DNA of 64,000 nucleotides from positions 62,001 to 126,000 of the forward strand of contig CAJNYU010002647.1 in assembly GCA_905331475.1 (NCBI GenBank), in the 5' to 3' direction. The notes beneath the pieces were generated by a model. That model ran no database searches. It saw only the letters and a list, made by a program, of their open reading frames with translations, and had not been told where the DNA came from. Every line of letters starts with the position of its first letter. The stretch's first letter is position 1. This document shows positions 27,449 to 40,462 of the stretch, in pieces. The stretch comes from Rotaria socialis. Lineage: Eukaryota; Rotifera; Eurotatoria; Philodinida; Philodinidae. The translations under genes were made by a program, and so were the position numbers.

Positions 27449-28872
27449 TCAAACAGCCGCTTGAGTTGCAAGAGCATTAGCAAAATCTTGAAAAGTTGAA
27501 TAAGAATTTGCTGTTGCTGATGAATTTTGCTCAGAATGTTCAATGACACTATTTTGTGCCATTAATGATTTATTATTTGTATTGTTATGAAAAGCAGCTG
27601 CTTGTGCGGCTGCGTGTGCAGCAGCAACAGCAGCCAATTCATAAAAGTTCGAATGAAGAAATGATGCTGCATCAAAACGATGTTGTGGATTTTTCGATGA
27701 AATAGATAGTGGAGATGTGGACGACGATGATGCCGAAGAGAAATCACTGGGTAATGGTATAGACATGGGTAGTGGACGTTTAATCATTGAATTATTCGAT
27801 GATGAGGATGACGATGTTGTTGGTGGAAGAGGTGGTGGTGGGGGTGGTGCTTGTAAAGATGCTGCGCAAGCAACAGCTGAGCTCATCGATTGACTTGCTT
27901 CAACTATTTGACGTTTAAGTCTAGAAATAAATAAATTCAAATAAAAGTTTGTTTACATAAAAGATGTCAATTACGTACTTATTTCGCCGATTTTGAAACC
28001 AAATCTAAGAGAGAGAGAAAAAAAATTAAAATTAAACTTTATAATTCATATATATATTTTTTTTTCTTACTTTAACTTGTTGTTCAGTAAGTCGAAGTCC
28101 TTGTGCTAAATTTGCTCGATCAGCACTTGATAAATATCGTTTTCGATCAAATGTTGTTTCCAATTGAAATATTTGCGTGCGAGAAAAAACCGTACGCGTC
28201 TTCTTTTTCCGATGCATTATTTCATGTAATTCATGACTACTACTACCGTGTTGATTTATTCCTCCATTTGTATGTGAATATCTATTATTACGATTATTAT
28301 TTATATGTTGATGACTTGTATCGTTATCTTCTGAGCCACTACCAATATCATCATCGTCAACATCACTTGTTGATATACCTGAACAATTACTACTGCCATC
28401 ATCATCGTCGGTATTCGTTAAACGAATATGTTTATTTCCCGCTGGTGATGATGAATGTTCATCAGATGATAAAGATCCACTGTGTTTTCGTTTATTATTA
28501 TTACCATCGATTAATAATAAATGTATACCTGAATCATTATTGTTGCCGTTTTTATTTGATGATCGATAATGATTACCTACATTGAATTAAGACAAGAACA
28601 TTTTTAATCATTTAGCTTTTATTTCTCTGTATTATTTTACCTATTGGTGTTGAATGATGATGACGCTTGATTTTAAAATTACTACAATTGAACAATGGTT
28701 GTTGTTGCTGCTGCTGTTGTTGCTGTTGCTGTTGCTGTTGCTGTTGTTTGTCAAGAATGCTATCAATTGAAAAACTTAATTTTTTTTGACTAATTGGTTC
28801 TTGTTCGACAACAATTGTTTTTGTACTACTGTTCGTTGTCGAAGGAAAAGGTAAAACTGCCTGTTCTTCCAT
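27449..28872 (-). CDS. HMX: HMX (NK5)-type homeobox transcription factor
   Basis: Four exons (28641-28872, 28071-28576, 27979-28004, 27449-27920) join in phase to 411 residues. The homeodomain lies at about residues 229-288: [59 protein letters not shown]. Vertebrate HMX proteins have nearly the same sequence ([36 protein letters not shown]). The class is bound to DNA through the third helix WFQNRRNK and acts in sensory and neural cell fate. The N-terminus holds [10 protein letters not shown], an Engrailed-homology-like motif of the type found at the start of NK factors, and a run of about 17 glutamines (near 28690-28745). Acidic and Ser/Asn-rich linkers follow. The C-terminus has Pro, Ser and Ala runs. 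Oddity: homeodomain position 56 is Leu where HMX has Trp. The short third exon (26 bp) interrupts helix 3. Confidence 0.88.
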
Positions 28873-31800
28873 TGAATAGGGAGATCTGAATTAGTTTCTT
28901 TTAGTAGCTGTAAAAAGAAAGTTGATAACCGTTTAGTTTTCTATGTCTTATAACCAGTCAGATAATAAATTATTATGAGTGGATTTTTTTCTAACGGAAA
29001 TTACACACAAGCACACATAGACTCTTTTTACTTTCTTCTCATACAATTATCTTCCTGCTGTGTATATGTGTCTCTCTTTTCTCTCTGTCTCTGTCTCGCT
29101 CTCTCTGTCGTTAATCTTTCGCCAATCGACAAAAAGAACCAATAGAAAAAATGCTTCTATGTTCGATAATTGTTTCTCAATCGGCCAATCAGTGACAATT
29201 GCACGCTGGTTGTCTCTCGTTTCTGTTTTTTTCTTTCCTTTTTGAGTTTTAAAAAGGATGAATGAAAAAGAGAAAGAAAGAAAAATAACCATATATGTAT
29301 ATGCGAATAACATAAAAATAGTAGAGCGAAACAAAGATGAAAACTGACATGGTCAAATGGAGCAGGAAATGGGCTTGATGTGCATGCTCTTAGCTTCTTA
29401 AGGTGATAATCGATGAGATGACGACAAGTAAAAGAAAAAAAAGAATGTCAGAGCTCAATTAAATCAATTTGCCGACTTCATTTTTTTGTCACGCTCTTCA
29501 AGACACAAAGAGGCAGAGGAAAGATTGTAAAATTGATATTTTTTCTGTTCTTGAATATACAACGAAAAGATATTATTCTTTTTTTTTATCGACTTAACAA
29601 TCAGTTAGAATCAATTAGATTTATTCGATTTGCACCCATACCATCTGTATATGTGCAATGACAAATTTGAATAGCTACAGTTTATATTCGTACTCATTCA
29701 TTCATACATTTATTCATCCAGCTTAGCCTATTAATAGCTTTTGCTCTTTCTCTCTTGTGCGTATCGCATGGGGACCTCAAGTTGCTTCATTTCACTATGT
29801 TGTGATGCTGTCATTTGATAATGTATAGGGAAGGGACATATTATCTTTTTTTCTCTTGCTCTCTGCCTGTATTTTCTTCACTTTCATATGCCAATGAGAA
29901 ATGTGCACTAATCGGATTTGATGAAGCAACTTACTCTGTACGAGAGTGCCCACGCTTCTTCACCTATCGATTGCGCGAACATCGATCTATCTGTCTGTGT
30001 CTCAGAGGGACAACGAAAGCTTTTGCAAAAAAAAGGAAGAGAAGAAAAAAAAATGAAAAGAAATCAGAATCACGAGCACGCCTGTCATTTAACATTAATA
30101 AGTCGGGTATCTCTTTATCCCTCTCTGTGAAAGTGAAATGGGCGCGCTCGCATTCGCTTTCAGATCAAGCTAAATGAGATTCGATAAGGCTCGCTGAACA
30201 ACAGTAGCAAAAATGCAATTAGCTCAAATGTCATCCTGCTTGGACTCATCGCATTAATATTGAGATGATGATATGATGGATAAAAAAAAAGAAAAGGAAT
30301 GAAAAGCTGGATAAAGAATTTTCTTACTCAGATAATTCAATTGACTTGGCAATAGGTAAAAACCTATGGCTTCGTTAATAGACAAGAAATACTTTGATCT
30401 AGATACATCTATATATGATTACCATTAGTTAATCTTCTTCATTCTTAATTTGATCTTTTTTCTTTCACTTCTTGTTTCTTCGTCATGAAGTAAATTTTTG
30501 TCCTATAGAATATCTGATATTATTTGACATAAAAATAAGTTTAATACAGTTTTTATCATCATTATCAAAAGATTTAGTGTCAACGATCAGTGTTAGTTTC
30601 ATGTTAATTATAGCGGCATCCCTCAAGCATATTCTGTCGATGACAATTATCAGGTGTATTTAAGATGTGTGTAAATACATCGTGTTGTTTTTTTTATTCT
30701 TTCTCTCGAAGAGAAACAACATTGATCATCAAACGGATGGGAAATTTGTGTGTGCAATACATTCTTCCGACGACAAAAAAGAAACATTTAAACATTATAT
30801 ATATATATATATATGTGTATTGAATATATGTCGAGACGAGTGATGTTTGTCTTGAATAAGTAATGATTAAAGAGGATAATTATTCTGTTTAGATAAGTGA
30901 TTTCATTTTTTTGTTGTATTGCAGTTGGTAAAGATTTCCTTGAACCAATCGGAAAAAGAAGGAGGAGAAAAAGATATAGTAGCAAACAATGGTTGCATGC
31001 TGTGGTGCAGATGGTTTTCAATATTAAATGAAACGAACAAAACTATAACAAACAATTTTGTTTGATAAAACATGACTTAGTAGTTTTTCATGTATTTCGT
31101 GATTATTTATAAATAAACTTTTAAAATCAATGAGGAAATTACAAATTGACGATAGGCTTTTTATCGACATAAAGCTTCTTTGAACTCAGTGAGTGGTACA
31201 AAGTTAGCCGGACTTTTGCCTGTCTGACTACCTTGTGTTGTGTGAAAGTGAACATGCAATCTTCAAGTCTAATCAAGTGGCTAACGTGCATGTAGAAAAT
31301 TCGGTTTTTCTTTTTTCAATTAATTCCGCTCATATCCGCCCCACCTACTTATCGATCTACTTTTCTTTTTATGTTTTTAAAGACGTTCGTCACTAAATGA
31401 ACAAACAATTAGTGCACACTTTGTTCATATGTTACTTTAATATTTTTCTTCGTTTTTTTTTTGTTTTGTTACAATATGATCAATATAACAATGAAAAACA
31501 AAAGCCTGTCATATCTCTTGTCATCAAATGAGAGTGACACCGAATAATTTTCCTTTTCTCTACATAGTGAAACACTAAACAATTACCGGTCAGGATTTTT
31601 CTTCTTTAGAAAAACGAATTAGCAAGCAGCTGTAACAGCAGGAGATCTCCTGTTTGATCTCACTTTAATTTTGTTCACTGCGTAACTCAATGCATGAATC
31701 TAGTTCAACCCCTAGATCTATTGAATATTCGAATAAGAAGAAGAAGAAGAAGAACAAGAAAAACAAGAATAACATAGACCAGTCAGTAATTCGAGTATGT

Positions 31801-33420
31801 AACTATACAACATATATTCATATACACCTTTTTCTTTCACGAGGGCGAATTTGTCTGAATGGTGGTAATGATGCGAGAGAATGAGCACATTTATATATGT
31901 ATATATATAAACCATATCATGGACTGTATCATGATGACAACTTTCACTCCCCTTTTTACTCTTCGATGTTCACCTATCGATATATAACGAGAGAGATTGA
32001 ACAGCAAATTGAAATATGTGCTCCAGTGAACATTGAGAGAATATAACCATGGATAGACAACATGCTTTTTTTTAGATTTAGCCCATGTTGATTGAGCACC
32101 AATGAATATGATCAATTTACAAATTGAAATCATTTAAATCTATATAGACGGTTCCCTCCTCCCCCCCCTCTCTCTCTCTCTCCTTTTCTACTCTTCTTTT
32201 TAATAGATAAAAATAAACTCCTATCGTTTTAATAAAGATAGATAATTTTCATCAAATGAGAATGATGTGTCATCAACATTTCCTATGTATATAATTATCA
32301 CTGATTTTCTTGTTGATGTCAAGTGATGTTCTTCATGCATGTAATTATAGCTTGTTATTCCTATTGCTCGTCGATATATATATACACATAAATACATGCA
32401 TGTTGTTTTTCGAGTTGCTCTTGTTGGCGTCGAATTTTATTTTTGAGCTATAAGACAAGGATGAACTGAAAAAAAGAAGAAGAAGGCAATTAACCGTAAA
32501 TAGACTAACCCGAAAAGTTAATTATGACGCCATTAGATACTCACAATAGAAATAAATATCGAATGAATTGATTATGATAAGTATGCATGTCAACAGAAGA
32601 AATGGTGAAAAAACAAAATGGAAAGATTAAATATTTAGTGATGAAAATACAGCTCAGTTGTTCATTTCTTGTCTAATGAAGCGTTAGTTTTAGCATAATT
32701 GAAAAACTGTTGATGCCACGCTGATAAAGAGTAGAAAAGTAGATGCGTGACGAAGCCAATCAGATTACCTTCTTTACTAATGTATGTTGTTGTCTAGTCA
32801 ACCTCTCACCTTCGAATAGACTGAAATGCACGCATCCATACCCTATGCTTCATAGGAGAATTAAATTATAAAAATGATGCACAGCAGAAAACTACACTTA
32901 AGCACGCCTCGTTTATTTAACAATAAGAAGGATTCAATTTTTCCTTTTTTTCTTCTTCTATACCAATGAAGATCAAAAGTACGATTATATATTTTTTGTT
33001 TTTCTCGATATTAACTTTTAAGAGGAGAGGCGGTATTGCGAATGTATTGTTCTCTCGTGGTTGGTGGTCGTCAAATAGTAGACTCGAGGCAAATACTTTG
33101 TTAATCAAATAAATATATGATTCAATCGTTTTCTATAACGATCAAAAGTTTAGCGTTTTTCTTTGCTGTATTTAATTCTGATGTTTGAATAACATAAAAC
33201 AAAGTTTATTCTTCATTATATAATAAAAATTAAGTATGACCTCAAGAAGAAGAATTTTGATTGATATTTACTAACAAAAATATTTCTTCTTTTCCATACA
33301 CTTTTTGCGAGAAAAATATACTTTCGTTATCGTTATGATGAATGTTTTAAAATAATTTTTACTGTTTGTTAAAATATATCACTGTCGGATGATTCAAAAT
33401 CTAATTAGCTTTCACATATC
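28873..33420. other. 4.5-kb gene-free region upstream of the homeobox gene
   Basis: No credible protein or RNA gene. Contents include CT-rich tracts (29060-29110, 32160-32185), an A/T dinucleotide run near 30797-30815, and an AAG run near 31735-31770. Plus-strand frames at 29815-30177 and elsewhere have compositions set by these tracts. The region is large for this compact genome and adjoins a developmental regulator, so cis-regulatory content is a reasonable inference. Confidence 0.4.
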
Positions 33421-34283
33421 AATATTTTGGGGCCACCTCGATTCGGTCCCGATCGGTCCTTTCTCATTTCGGTCCCTCTCTCTTACGCACGTGATGTTTT
33501 CACTAGCGAAGACAAAAACGTAAAGTTAAATCAAATAGAAAAATTTGTTGTTTGTTCGGCTAAATACATATAATGATTTGACTAAATCGAATAAGACTAC
33601 AGTTGTCAAAGTAAACATACAAAAGTTTAAACGAACAACGATTACATGGTTTCAACTTATGTTGATATTACCGCGTCTCGTTATCCTATCGAATTATGGA
33701 ACGTTAACGATGCTTTACTGAAGAATTTACCTCGAACAAACAATCATGTTGAGGGCTACAATGGCCGACTAGGATCTTTATTTCCTGTTCGTCCACATTT
33801 ATATCGATTGATTGAACGCCTAAGAGACGAGCAGGTTTATCAACATCTTCTTGCTGAACAGGCAACAGTCCATACAAAAAAATAAAACAAATGACGGAAG
33901 ATATTAATGTTCAACTTCGTATTCTTCTTAATGATCGTAATACGGGTGAAGTTACGGATTTAGCGCTGGCAATCTTATGTGGAAAAACAGTAAAAACAAA
34001 GTTGGTAAAATAGAACATTTTTTTCTTCTTCGTGTCTAAAGTAGTGTCTTCATTTCTGGTATGTTATTTTCTCTCTGGTATTAGTCTTGTTCATTGTATA
34101 CATGATGATTATTCAAATGCATAAAATAAAATTATATATCACTATTAATTATTAAGTTGGGATCTAAGTGAGACATCATTATTTATGTCCTGATTGTTAT
34201 AAGATCCAAATAAGACATGTTTGAATGGGATCGATATAAGAAAGGACCGATTGGAACCGAATAGAGGGCAATCCCAATATTTT
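33421..34283 (+). mobile_element. Internally deleted MULE-type DNA transposon with inverted ends and 8-bp target duplication
   Basis: The element spans 33429-34275 (847 bp) and is flanked by AATATTTT on both sides (33421-33428 and 34276-34283). Its ends form an imperfect inverted repeat of about 50 bp. The left has CGATTCGGTCCCGATCGG then TCCTTTCTCATTTCGGTCCC. The right, on the other strand, has CTATTCGGTTCCAATCGG then TCCTTTCTTATATCGATCCC. It encloses the end of a Mutator-like transposase (see next entry). Divergence of the two ends indicates an old copy. Confidence 0.8.
33646..34013 (+). pseudogene. Mutator-like (MULE) transposase C-terminal remnant
   Basis: The open frame 33646-33885 encodes LWNVNDALLKNLPRTNNHVE, GYNGRLGSLFPVRPHLYRLI and ERLRDEQ. 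This is the W..(Y/N)....PRTNN.(V/S)EG(W/Y)(H/N) signature at the end of the MULE/FLYWCH-linked transposases common in invertebrates. A stop follows. A second frame from about 33893 (MTEDINVQLRILLNDRNTGE) looks like the continuation, so the coding sequence is broken. The N-terminal catalytic region is absent. Confidence 0.7.
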
Positions 34284-34966
34284 ATTTTCTTATTAAACAT
34301 TCTCAATTTCTTAATTTATTTAAATATTATTTGTAGATTAGTGTTGCAATTGGATAATTATGTATATAGAACTTTCTACCATTTCACAGATGTAAACTTG
34401 ATTCGTCCATTAATAATTCTATTAATGGAAGTCGTATCGGTTATTATTAGTTCATCAGCTTATAAACTATATTTTATTGACACGAAGAAAAAGAAATTGA
34501 ATGACATATATTCAACTACTCGATCTATTCAATCTTGGAGAATTTAGAATTCATTATATTTATGTAATAGGTAAAGCAAAAGTTTTGCTTTGCTATTTCA
34601 ATTTATAACTATAAAACAAATCTTTCCATCAGTAGAACTTGAGAAGAGTTTTTTTAAAACTCTTACATTGGACATTTCAAATCCAACAAAAACAACATAT
34701 AAAAGAAAATATTCTACGATAGGATAAGTTAGAATATGAAATTAAATTTTAGTCTTCTTACGAACATTTTTATAAATGATTATTTCGCTGATATTTTCAA
34801 TTTTATTATGATTCATATTAATTAATTACTAGATATTTTCTAAATCTATCTATTTATCGATCATACAATTACCATAGATGCAGAATTATATTTTTGAAAT
34901 ACGAGCATAAAAGAAAGAAGAACATCAAATAAAACTAAATCATTCCTTGTCTTGTTCTTGTTCTTG

Positions 34967-36036
34967 TTAGTTGTGACAGTCATCATTATCAGCGACACTA
35001 TCTTCTGGTGATATCATAGCAGCAGCAGCAGCAGCAGCAGCTGTTTCTTCTGCCGCACTATCAGCATCATCTTCAATCACATTTGGTACTATTATTTTTT
35101 TATCTTTAATCCATTGTGGATATGTCTTACAAGCATTATGTGTTAATTTCGCATATAATGGAATTCCAAACTAGAATATAGATTTCATCGATAGAAAGTT
35201 TTTATTCCTAGAAATTAATTTTATACGAACTTTTGCAGCCCAACTCCAAGCTGCTTTAGGAAAACTACCACGTGGATCTTCAGAATACAAGATTACCGCT
35301 AAATGAAAAGTAAATAGAAGAGTTCATAAACAATATTTAACGTTTTCTTGTAAAATTTAAATATACCTTTCGAACCTTCGGCACCATCTGTACAAATTAT
35401 TGTTTGTGATTGACAATTTTCGATTCGAATAATTTTTTTTCTGGGTAATTCATTTTTAAATTCTTCACAGTGTGTTGAAGCATAGTAAAAATGTCGATCA
35501 CCAATATCATATTCACCTTTTTCTTGTACAAATGTATACTAGAAGATAGAATTAAAAAGAAAATTTACTATGAACAACATGAATTCAAAAAGACAAAGAC
35601 ATACATCTCTATTGCTCATGAATAATGGCATAGACAATAACCAATAAATGCCATTTTTATCTCCATCATTAATCTTTCTTCCTTCTAGAATAGATCTTGT
35701 AGATAAAAATGCAGTATGAAGATAATAATTACCTTTAAGGTATTTATCCCAAACGACTCGATATTCAACATCGAGTACGACATTATGTAGAACATCTGGC
35801 GATATATCAGGAAGATGGTGGAAAAATTTGTAATAAAATAATTTCTGAAAATCAAAAACAAAAGGAGCACAATCATAGTTATATTTTTATACTTGAAGGT
35901 GTTGGAAATGAAAACAAACTTGATTTGTTCGTCGATAACAACTTAAAGATGAATTTTGTGCAAATAATTTCCAATCAGTTAAATTCGGTGTATCGAATTC
36001 TCGGGCAAGTTCTTCTATACTCAAAAATGGATCCAT
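34967..36036 (-). CDS. PCTP: START-domain lipid-transfer protein, PCTP (StARD2)-like
   Basis: Six exons (35893-36036, 35733-35844, 35605-35684, 35367-35538, 35231-35298, 34967-35170) join in phase to 259 residues. The START domain fills about residues 15-205: NLTDWKLFAQNSSLSCYRRT, then DISPDVLHNVVLDVEYRVVW, WLLSMPLFMSNRDYTFVQEK, AVILYSEDPRGSFPKAAWSW and FGIPLYAKLTHNACKTYPQW. Human PCTP has the same landmarks (YRKQWDQYVKE, PFPMSNRDYVYLRQRRD, NWAAKNGVPNFLKDMARACQ). The family carries phosphatidylcholine or related lipids between membranes in a hydrophobic pocket. Beyond the domain is an acidic tail of about 45 residues with a run of about nine alanines (35018-35042), absent from mammalian PCTP. 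StARD7 or StARD10 relatives are alternatives. Confidence 0.85.
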
Positions 36037-37525
36037 TTTTAAACGAGAGATGTTTCTTGTTGTTTTTATTTATAAAATGATTTGAAATGCTTTTATCTTT
36101 TCGAGTTTCATTTGTTTGAAACTGATACCAACGACTTTTCTTTATTCTCAATGATGATAACACTTTTTAGATGATAAACATACGACTTTAAGTGCTTCTT
36201 GAAATATTTTTTCTTAGGCTGGAATCTCTGTATTTTGCCGTTTTTGTTCTGTAAAACACATGATAATTACTTTGTTTTTCATCTGCTTCAAGTCAATGTT
36301 AAATATGCTTTTTCGATCCTCATCAGAGGAAAGATCTTGATGTATGACGGCATCATTAGTCTGAACCATTGTTATCCGATGATCATATTACATATGATCT
36401 TACTTCAATAAGTCTATCAATCTCTCTTCACGCTACTCTATCTTCAAATAAAACTTATAAAGCCAGACAGTGGTTTTGCTCGTTTCATTATTATATTGTT
36501 CTAGAATAATAATATTGCTTGATAAAAAAAAAAATTTCAATTGAGTTAACTTTTCGATTCAGTATCTGTAAAACAGAACGAATACATAGTTCAATATTGA
36601 AATAGTATCATTTATCAAAAGTCAACGAAATCGAAAAAAAAACTTCCTTTCTATTTGTTAAGGTTTCAGAAAGCATTATTTGTGGGTTATGTAAGCGACT
36701 GAAATGGTCAGGATGTAAAGTTTGATTGACGTTACTAATAGATGCTGTGGTTAATTATAGTGAATTCAGCATATGTAATTCTTCAACAGTCAGAACGACA
36801 GTATATACGAAAAAAAGTTTCGTTGATATTATCTCCAACATCAGTACTAATGATACATAGATAAATGGCATTTTATATTTTCCTTTGCAACCATCGAAGT
36901 TGATGATCCAGTAGTAGTGTATGGGAAGCTAAGCATGATATAATCTATTTGGAAGGTCTATATTTAGGTATTTTGTTTTAAAATTCATTGAAATGTTAAT
37001 TAATATTTTTTGCACGCAATCATTTTTGATTTTTTTCCTCTTATTTATTAGTCAAGGAAGAATTATACATTGCATATTTTTCATCCTTCACGTTTTGAAT
37101 CATTAAATTTTTGTTGCTGTCATATTTACTTTATACTCAGAGCGGAGGTTATTCGATATTTCAACAGATGTGAATATTAAATTATGTTAGCCAAGTCTTA
37201 AGAGATTATTGTATAGTTAATGCAAAGAATGAAATCATAATGAAAAGTTCATGACAACCGGTTAAGTGAAGTCTTCAAAATATTAATGAAGTTTATTTCA
37301 TCGATAGAAATAAATGACTTATATTGTTATGAATAGTCGGTTGCTTCTGCATTTCTATTGCATATGTCATAAACATTCTGATTCCACTCTTGAATCGCCT
37401 GCTTTACTTAATGGAACGGTTCTGAATGATTGAGATCAATAGCCCACTAGGGATACTTTTCTGACACGATGGCTAAATGTCGAATGCATCAACTTCTTGC
37501 CATTTAACATCGCTCTTCCTTTTTC

Positions 37526-37557
<32 letters not shown>

Positions 37558-38349
37558 TCTCGTTGTCTTACGCTCCTTCTCTCGATACATACATATACAT
37601 ACTTGTATATAAATATATCTGTGTACACGGAAACCATAGATAGAGACAGCTCATTTGACGAAACGCTGACACTCGAAGACGTTGGAACCATAAGTAAAAT
37701 TTTTTTTCATGTTTTTCTTTCCTTTTTGACAAGTCGATCAATAAAAAAACGGAAAAGATCTATTTATTCATTTGACAACGACAAACAAAAAGAAAATAAA
37801 ATTGTGTTTCGTTCTCTTTCGACTCTTTTGTTCTATTCGATTTTTTTTGTCAAGTTTTCATGTAAGTATTAGATAAAAAACGAGAGTAATGCTTGCCAGT
37901 TCGCCGCCATACGTCTCGTTTTTTACTAAGCGGCATGAAATAAATATATACATTTGTGTATGTATATGATCAACCAAAAAGAAAAACTAATGAAAGTCGA
38001 TTGATTTTGACATCTTAAATACACACGGCCAATATGGTTATTTTATTTAGAGAATTCAAAGCCTTCGAATATATCAGAATTGACACTTCTTACGACTATT
38101 TCATCAAGAAAAGAAAAAAGAAAGTGCATCCAAACAACATCGTTATATATTAATTTTATTGATTATATTGCTGCCAACTTTTATAAATATTTATTGATAA
38201 ACCAAAAACTGTTACTCGTTGATCAAAATTACGATAAGAAAGAAAATACTAAAGGAGGAAAAAAATATTATTCGAATCCTGGCGTCAATATTGATATCTA
38301 TTTGATCAAAGATTTAAATTATAAATTGCCAAATTATACATTTATCATA
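36037..38349. other. Intergenic region between divergent PCTP-like and 5'-nucleotidase genes
   Basis: Contains a CT microsatellite (about 37525-37560) and AT-rich sequence. Short open frames, including one running from 38080 into the next gene, show no family resemblance. Promoters for both neighbours should lie here. Confidence 0.4.
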
Positions 38350-40462
38350 ATGGGGTGCAAAAGTAAAGTCGAATTAAATGTTTGTCAAGTTACTTTCTTA
38401 ATATCTCTTTGTTCTATTGCTGTTATTCTTGCTGTTTTCGGTTGGTTTCGTGGAATTGATATAGGAGATTATGAAGCATCATCAGCTTCATCGAAAAGTC
38501 ATAATACAGTCGCGTCAGTTGTTCATGCTCCCCTACGAGCAATGCCACATGCCGATGACATCGGTTCACCTCCTCTATTAAATAATGCACATTCCTATGT
38601 TCAATGGACATTTCTACAAATGAATGATGTTTACGAACTAAAACCACTAGGTGGTGGTACCAAAGGTGGTATGGCTCGTGTAGCAACAATAAGAAAATTA
38701 CTTCTTCAAGAAAATCCAAACACAATTACTGTTGTATCGGGCGATGTTGTTAGTCCATCTGCATTAGGTAGGAAAAAGCAAAAAAACAAACAACACTTAT
38801 CTGTTCGCTGTTAATTTGCTTAATAAAATTATTCTTTGTCAACAACATAAAAGAACTTTGTCTATGTAAATTTTTAAAAAAAAAAGAGTTTTATTTTCAC
38901 CATCACCGCCACCACCATCATCATTATCAGTGTAAAGTATGCACATCATTGCCGTTTGACTTTTTATTGGTTTCGGCCATTAAATTTTATGGCATCCCTT
39001 ATTAAAAAATATTTGATTCTAGTCTCATATTTGATAGTTTTATTGAAGCATTAATTTTACTAAATTCTTAATATACAAGGTTCTTTCTTCACGAAAAAAA
39101 AAGATTTCATACGAAGTTCAACACTATTGTTTTGTTTTCAAGGTAATAGTGTTGTTAACGGATCGATGTTAAGTGGACGGCAAATGATTGGTACATTAAA
39201 CGTTCTTGGTCTTAATTATGCTACATTAGGAAATCATGAATTTGATTTAAAAGAAATATCATTACGACGTCGTTTAGATGAATCAAAATTCGAATGGATA
39301 GGATCAAATGTTTATGAGCTGAATACAACGAAACCATTTCATAATATAGCACCATATAAAATTCTAACAATCGCAAATGTTAAAATACTTCTTATTGGTT
39401 TAACTATAGATGATAATCTTGGACCATCATCAGCTCCAGCTTATGTTCATATAACATCACAACGAACATTACCACACTTTACCACACAATATATAAAACA
39501 TCTTCGTGATGAATTAAAATTACAATGGGATATACTTATTGCGTTAACGCATCTTAATCTACAAAATGATATTGATATAATAGAACAAAATCCAGATATT
39601 CATGTACTACTAGGTGGACATGAACATGAAAACTATTATTTAAAACGTGGATCAAAGTATACTCCTATATATAAAGCAGATGGTAATGCATTTTCAGTAT
39701 TCATTCATCGTTTCGCCTATCAACCAACAACAAAACAATTATTAATCTATTCTAAACTTGCACAAGTATCAGAAAAATTTTCTGAGGAACCCCACACAGC
39801 TGAAATTGCTGATTATTACTATCAAGCCGGTTTACAAGCATATCGAGATCAAGGTAATGAAAAACAAATGTATAAAAATTAATTCTAGTTTTCTCTCTAA
39901 ATTAGGTTATATACCTGAACGTGAAGTATGTACTTTACCATCTGGCTTTAATTTAGATGGTCGCTCAGCAATAATACGTTCTCAACAAACGTATTTAACA
40001 CGAGCATTATGTTATTCTATGATGGCTGTAACTAATACAACAATATGCGTATTTAATGCAGGTGCTATTCGTATTGATGATCAATTAACAGGTACAATAA
40101 CTCAATATGACATATTACGTTGTTTACCATTTGCAGCAAATCTTATCACAATACATATTAATGGTACAGCACTTAATAGAGTATTAAATCGTGGTTTAAT
40201 GAATATAAATAATGGCATGTTTATATCCTATGCTGGTTTAGAATACGATGCTTCAGCAGAAAAATGGTATCTACAATCGAATCATCAATTAGTTGATGAT
40301 GAAAATTTACAGATAACTTTTGTTTCAATACCTTACTTTTTTCATAGTACAGATTTAAAACATTCATCAACACATTTGGGTACATATACACCAATTACAA
40401 GAGCTTTTATTGATTATCTTGAAAAAACATATAAAAAAACGAGACGTCGTTCATCGTCTTGA
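38350..40462 (+). CDS. Membrane-anchored 5'-nucleotidase/UshA-family metallophosphoesterase
   Basis: Three exons (38350-38767, 39143-39853, 39906-40462) join in phase to 561 residues. The chosen start MGCKSKVELNVCQ comes just before one membrane segment (about residues 14-32), giving a type II anchor with the enzyme outside or in a lumen; the same frame is open upstream to 38080. The N-terminal metallophosphatase domain shows FLQMNDVYELKPLGGG, VSGDVVSPSALG, ATLGNHEFDLKE, LIALTHLNL and GGHEHENYY. The C-terminal 5'-nucleotidase domain has FNAGAIRID and the substrate-binding loop region through AGLEYDAS. All metal ligands of UshA are kept except the first His, which is Tyr in the NDVYE motif. 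That substitution is typical of a separate subfamily whose members I associate mainly with bacteria and fungi or protists. Substrate is unknown; nucleotides or related phosphoesters are likely. Confidence 0.82.

Noticed and set aside
28103..28585. 160-codon plus-strand frame rich in Tyr and His
   Set aside because: It is the antisense shadow of the second exon of the HMX gene (Asp/Asn-rich codons read backward).
29815..30177. 120-codon plus-strand open frame upstream of the homeobox gene
   Set aside because: Composition follows CT- and A-rich tracts; no domain, splice partner or conserved-looking segment.
34221..34547. 108-codon plus-strand hydrophobic frame
   Set aside because: It starts inside the transposon end and continues into AT-rich flank; no family resemblance.
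38080..38349. Upstream in-frame extension of the phosphoesterase
   Set aside because: The extension has no family resemblance, and the start at 38350 directly precedes the membrane anchor; a start further upstream cannot be fully excluded.
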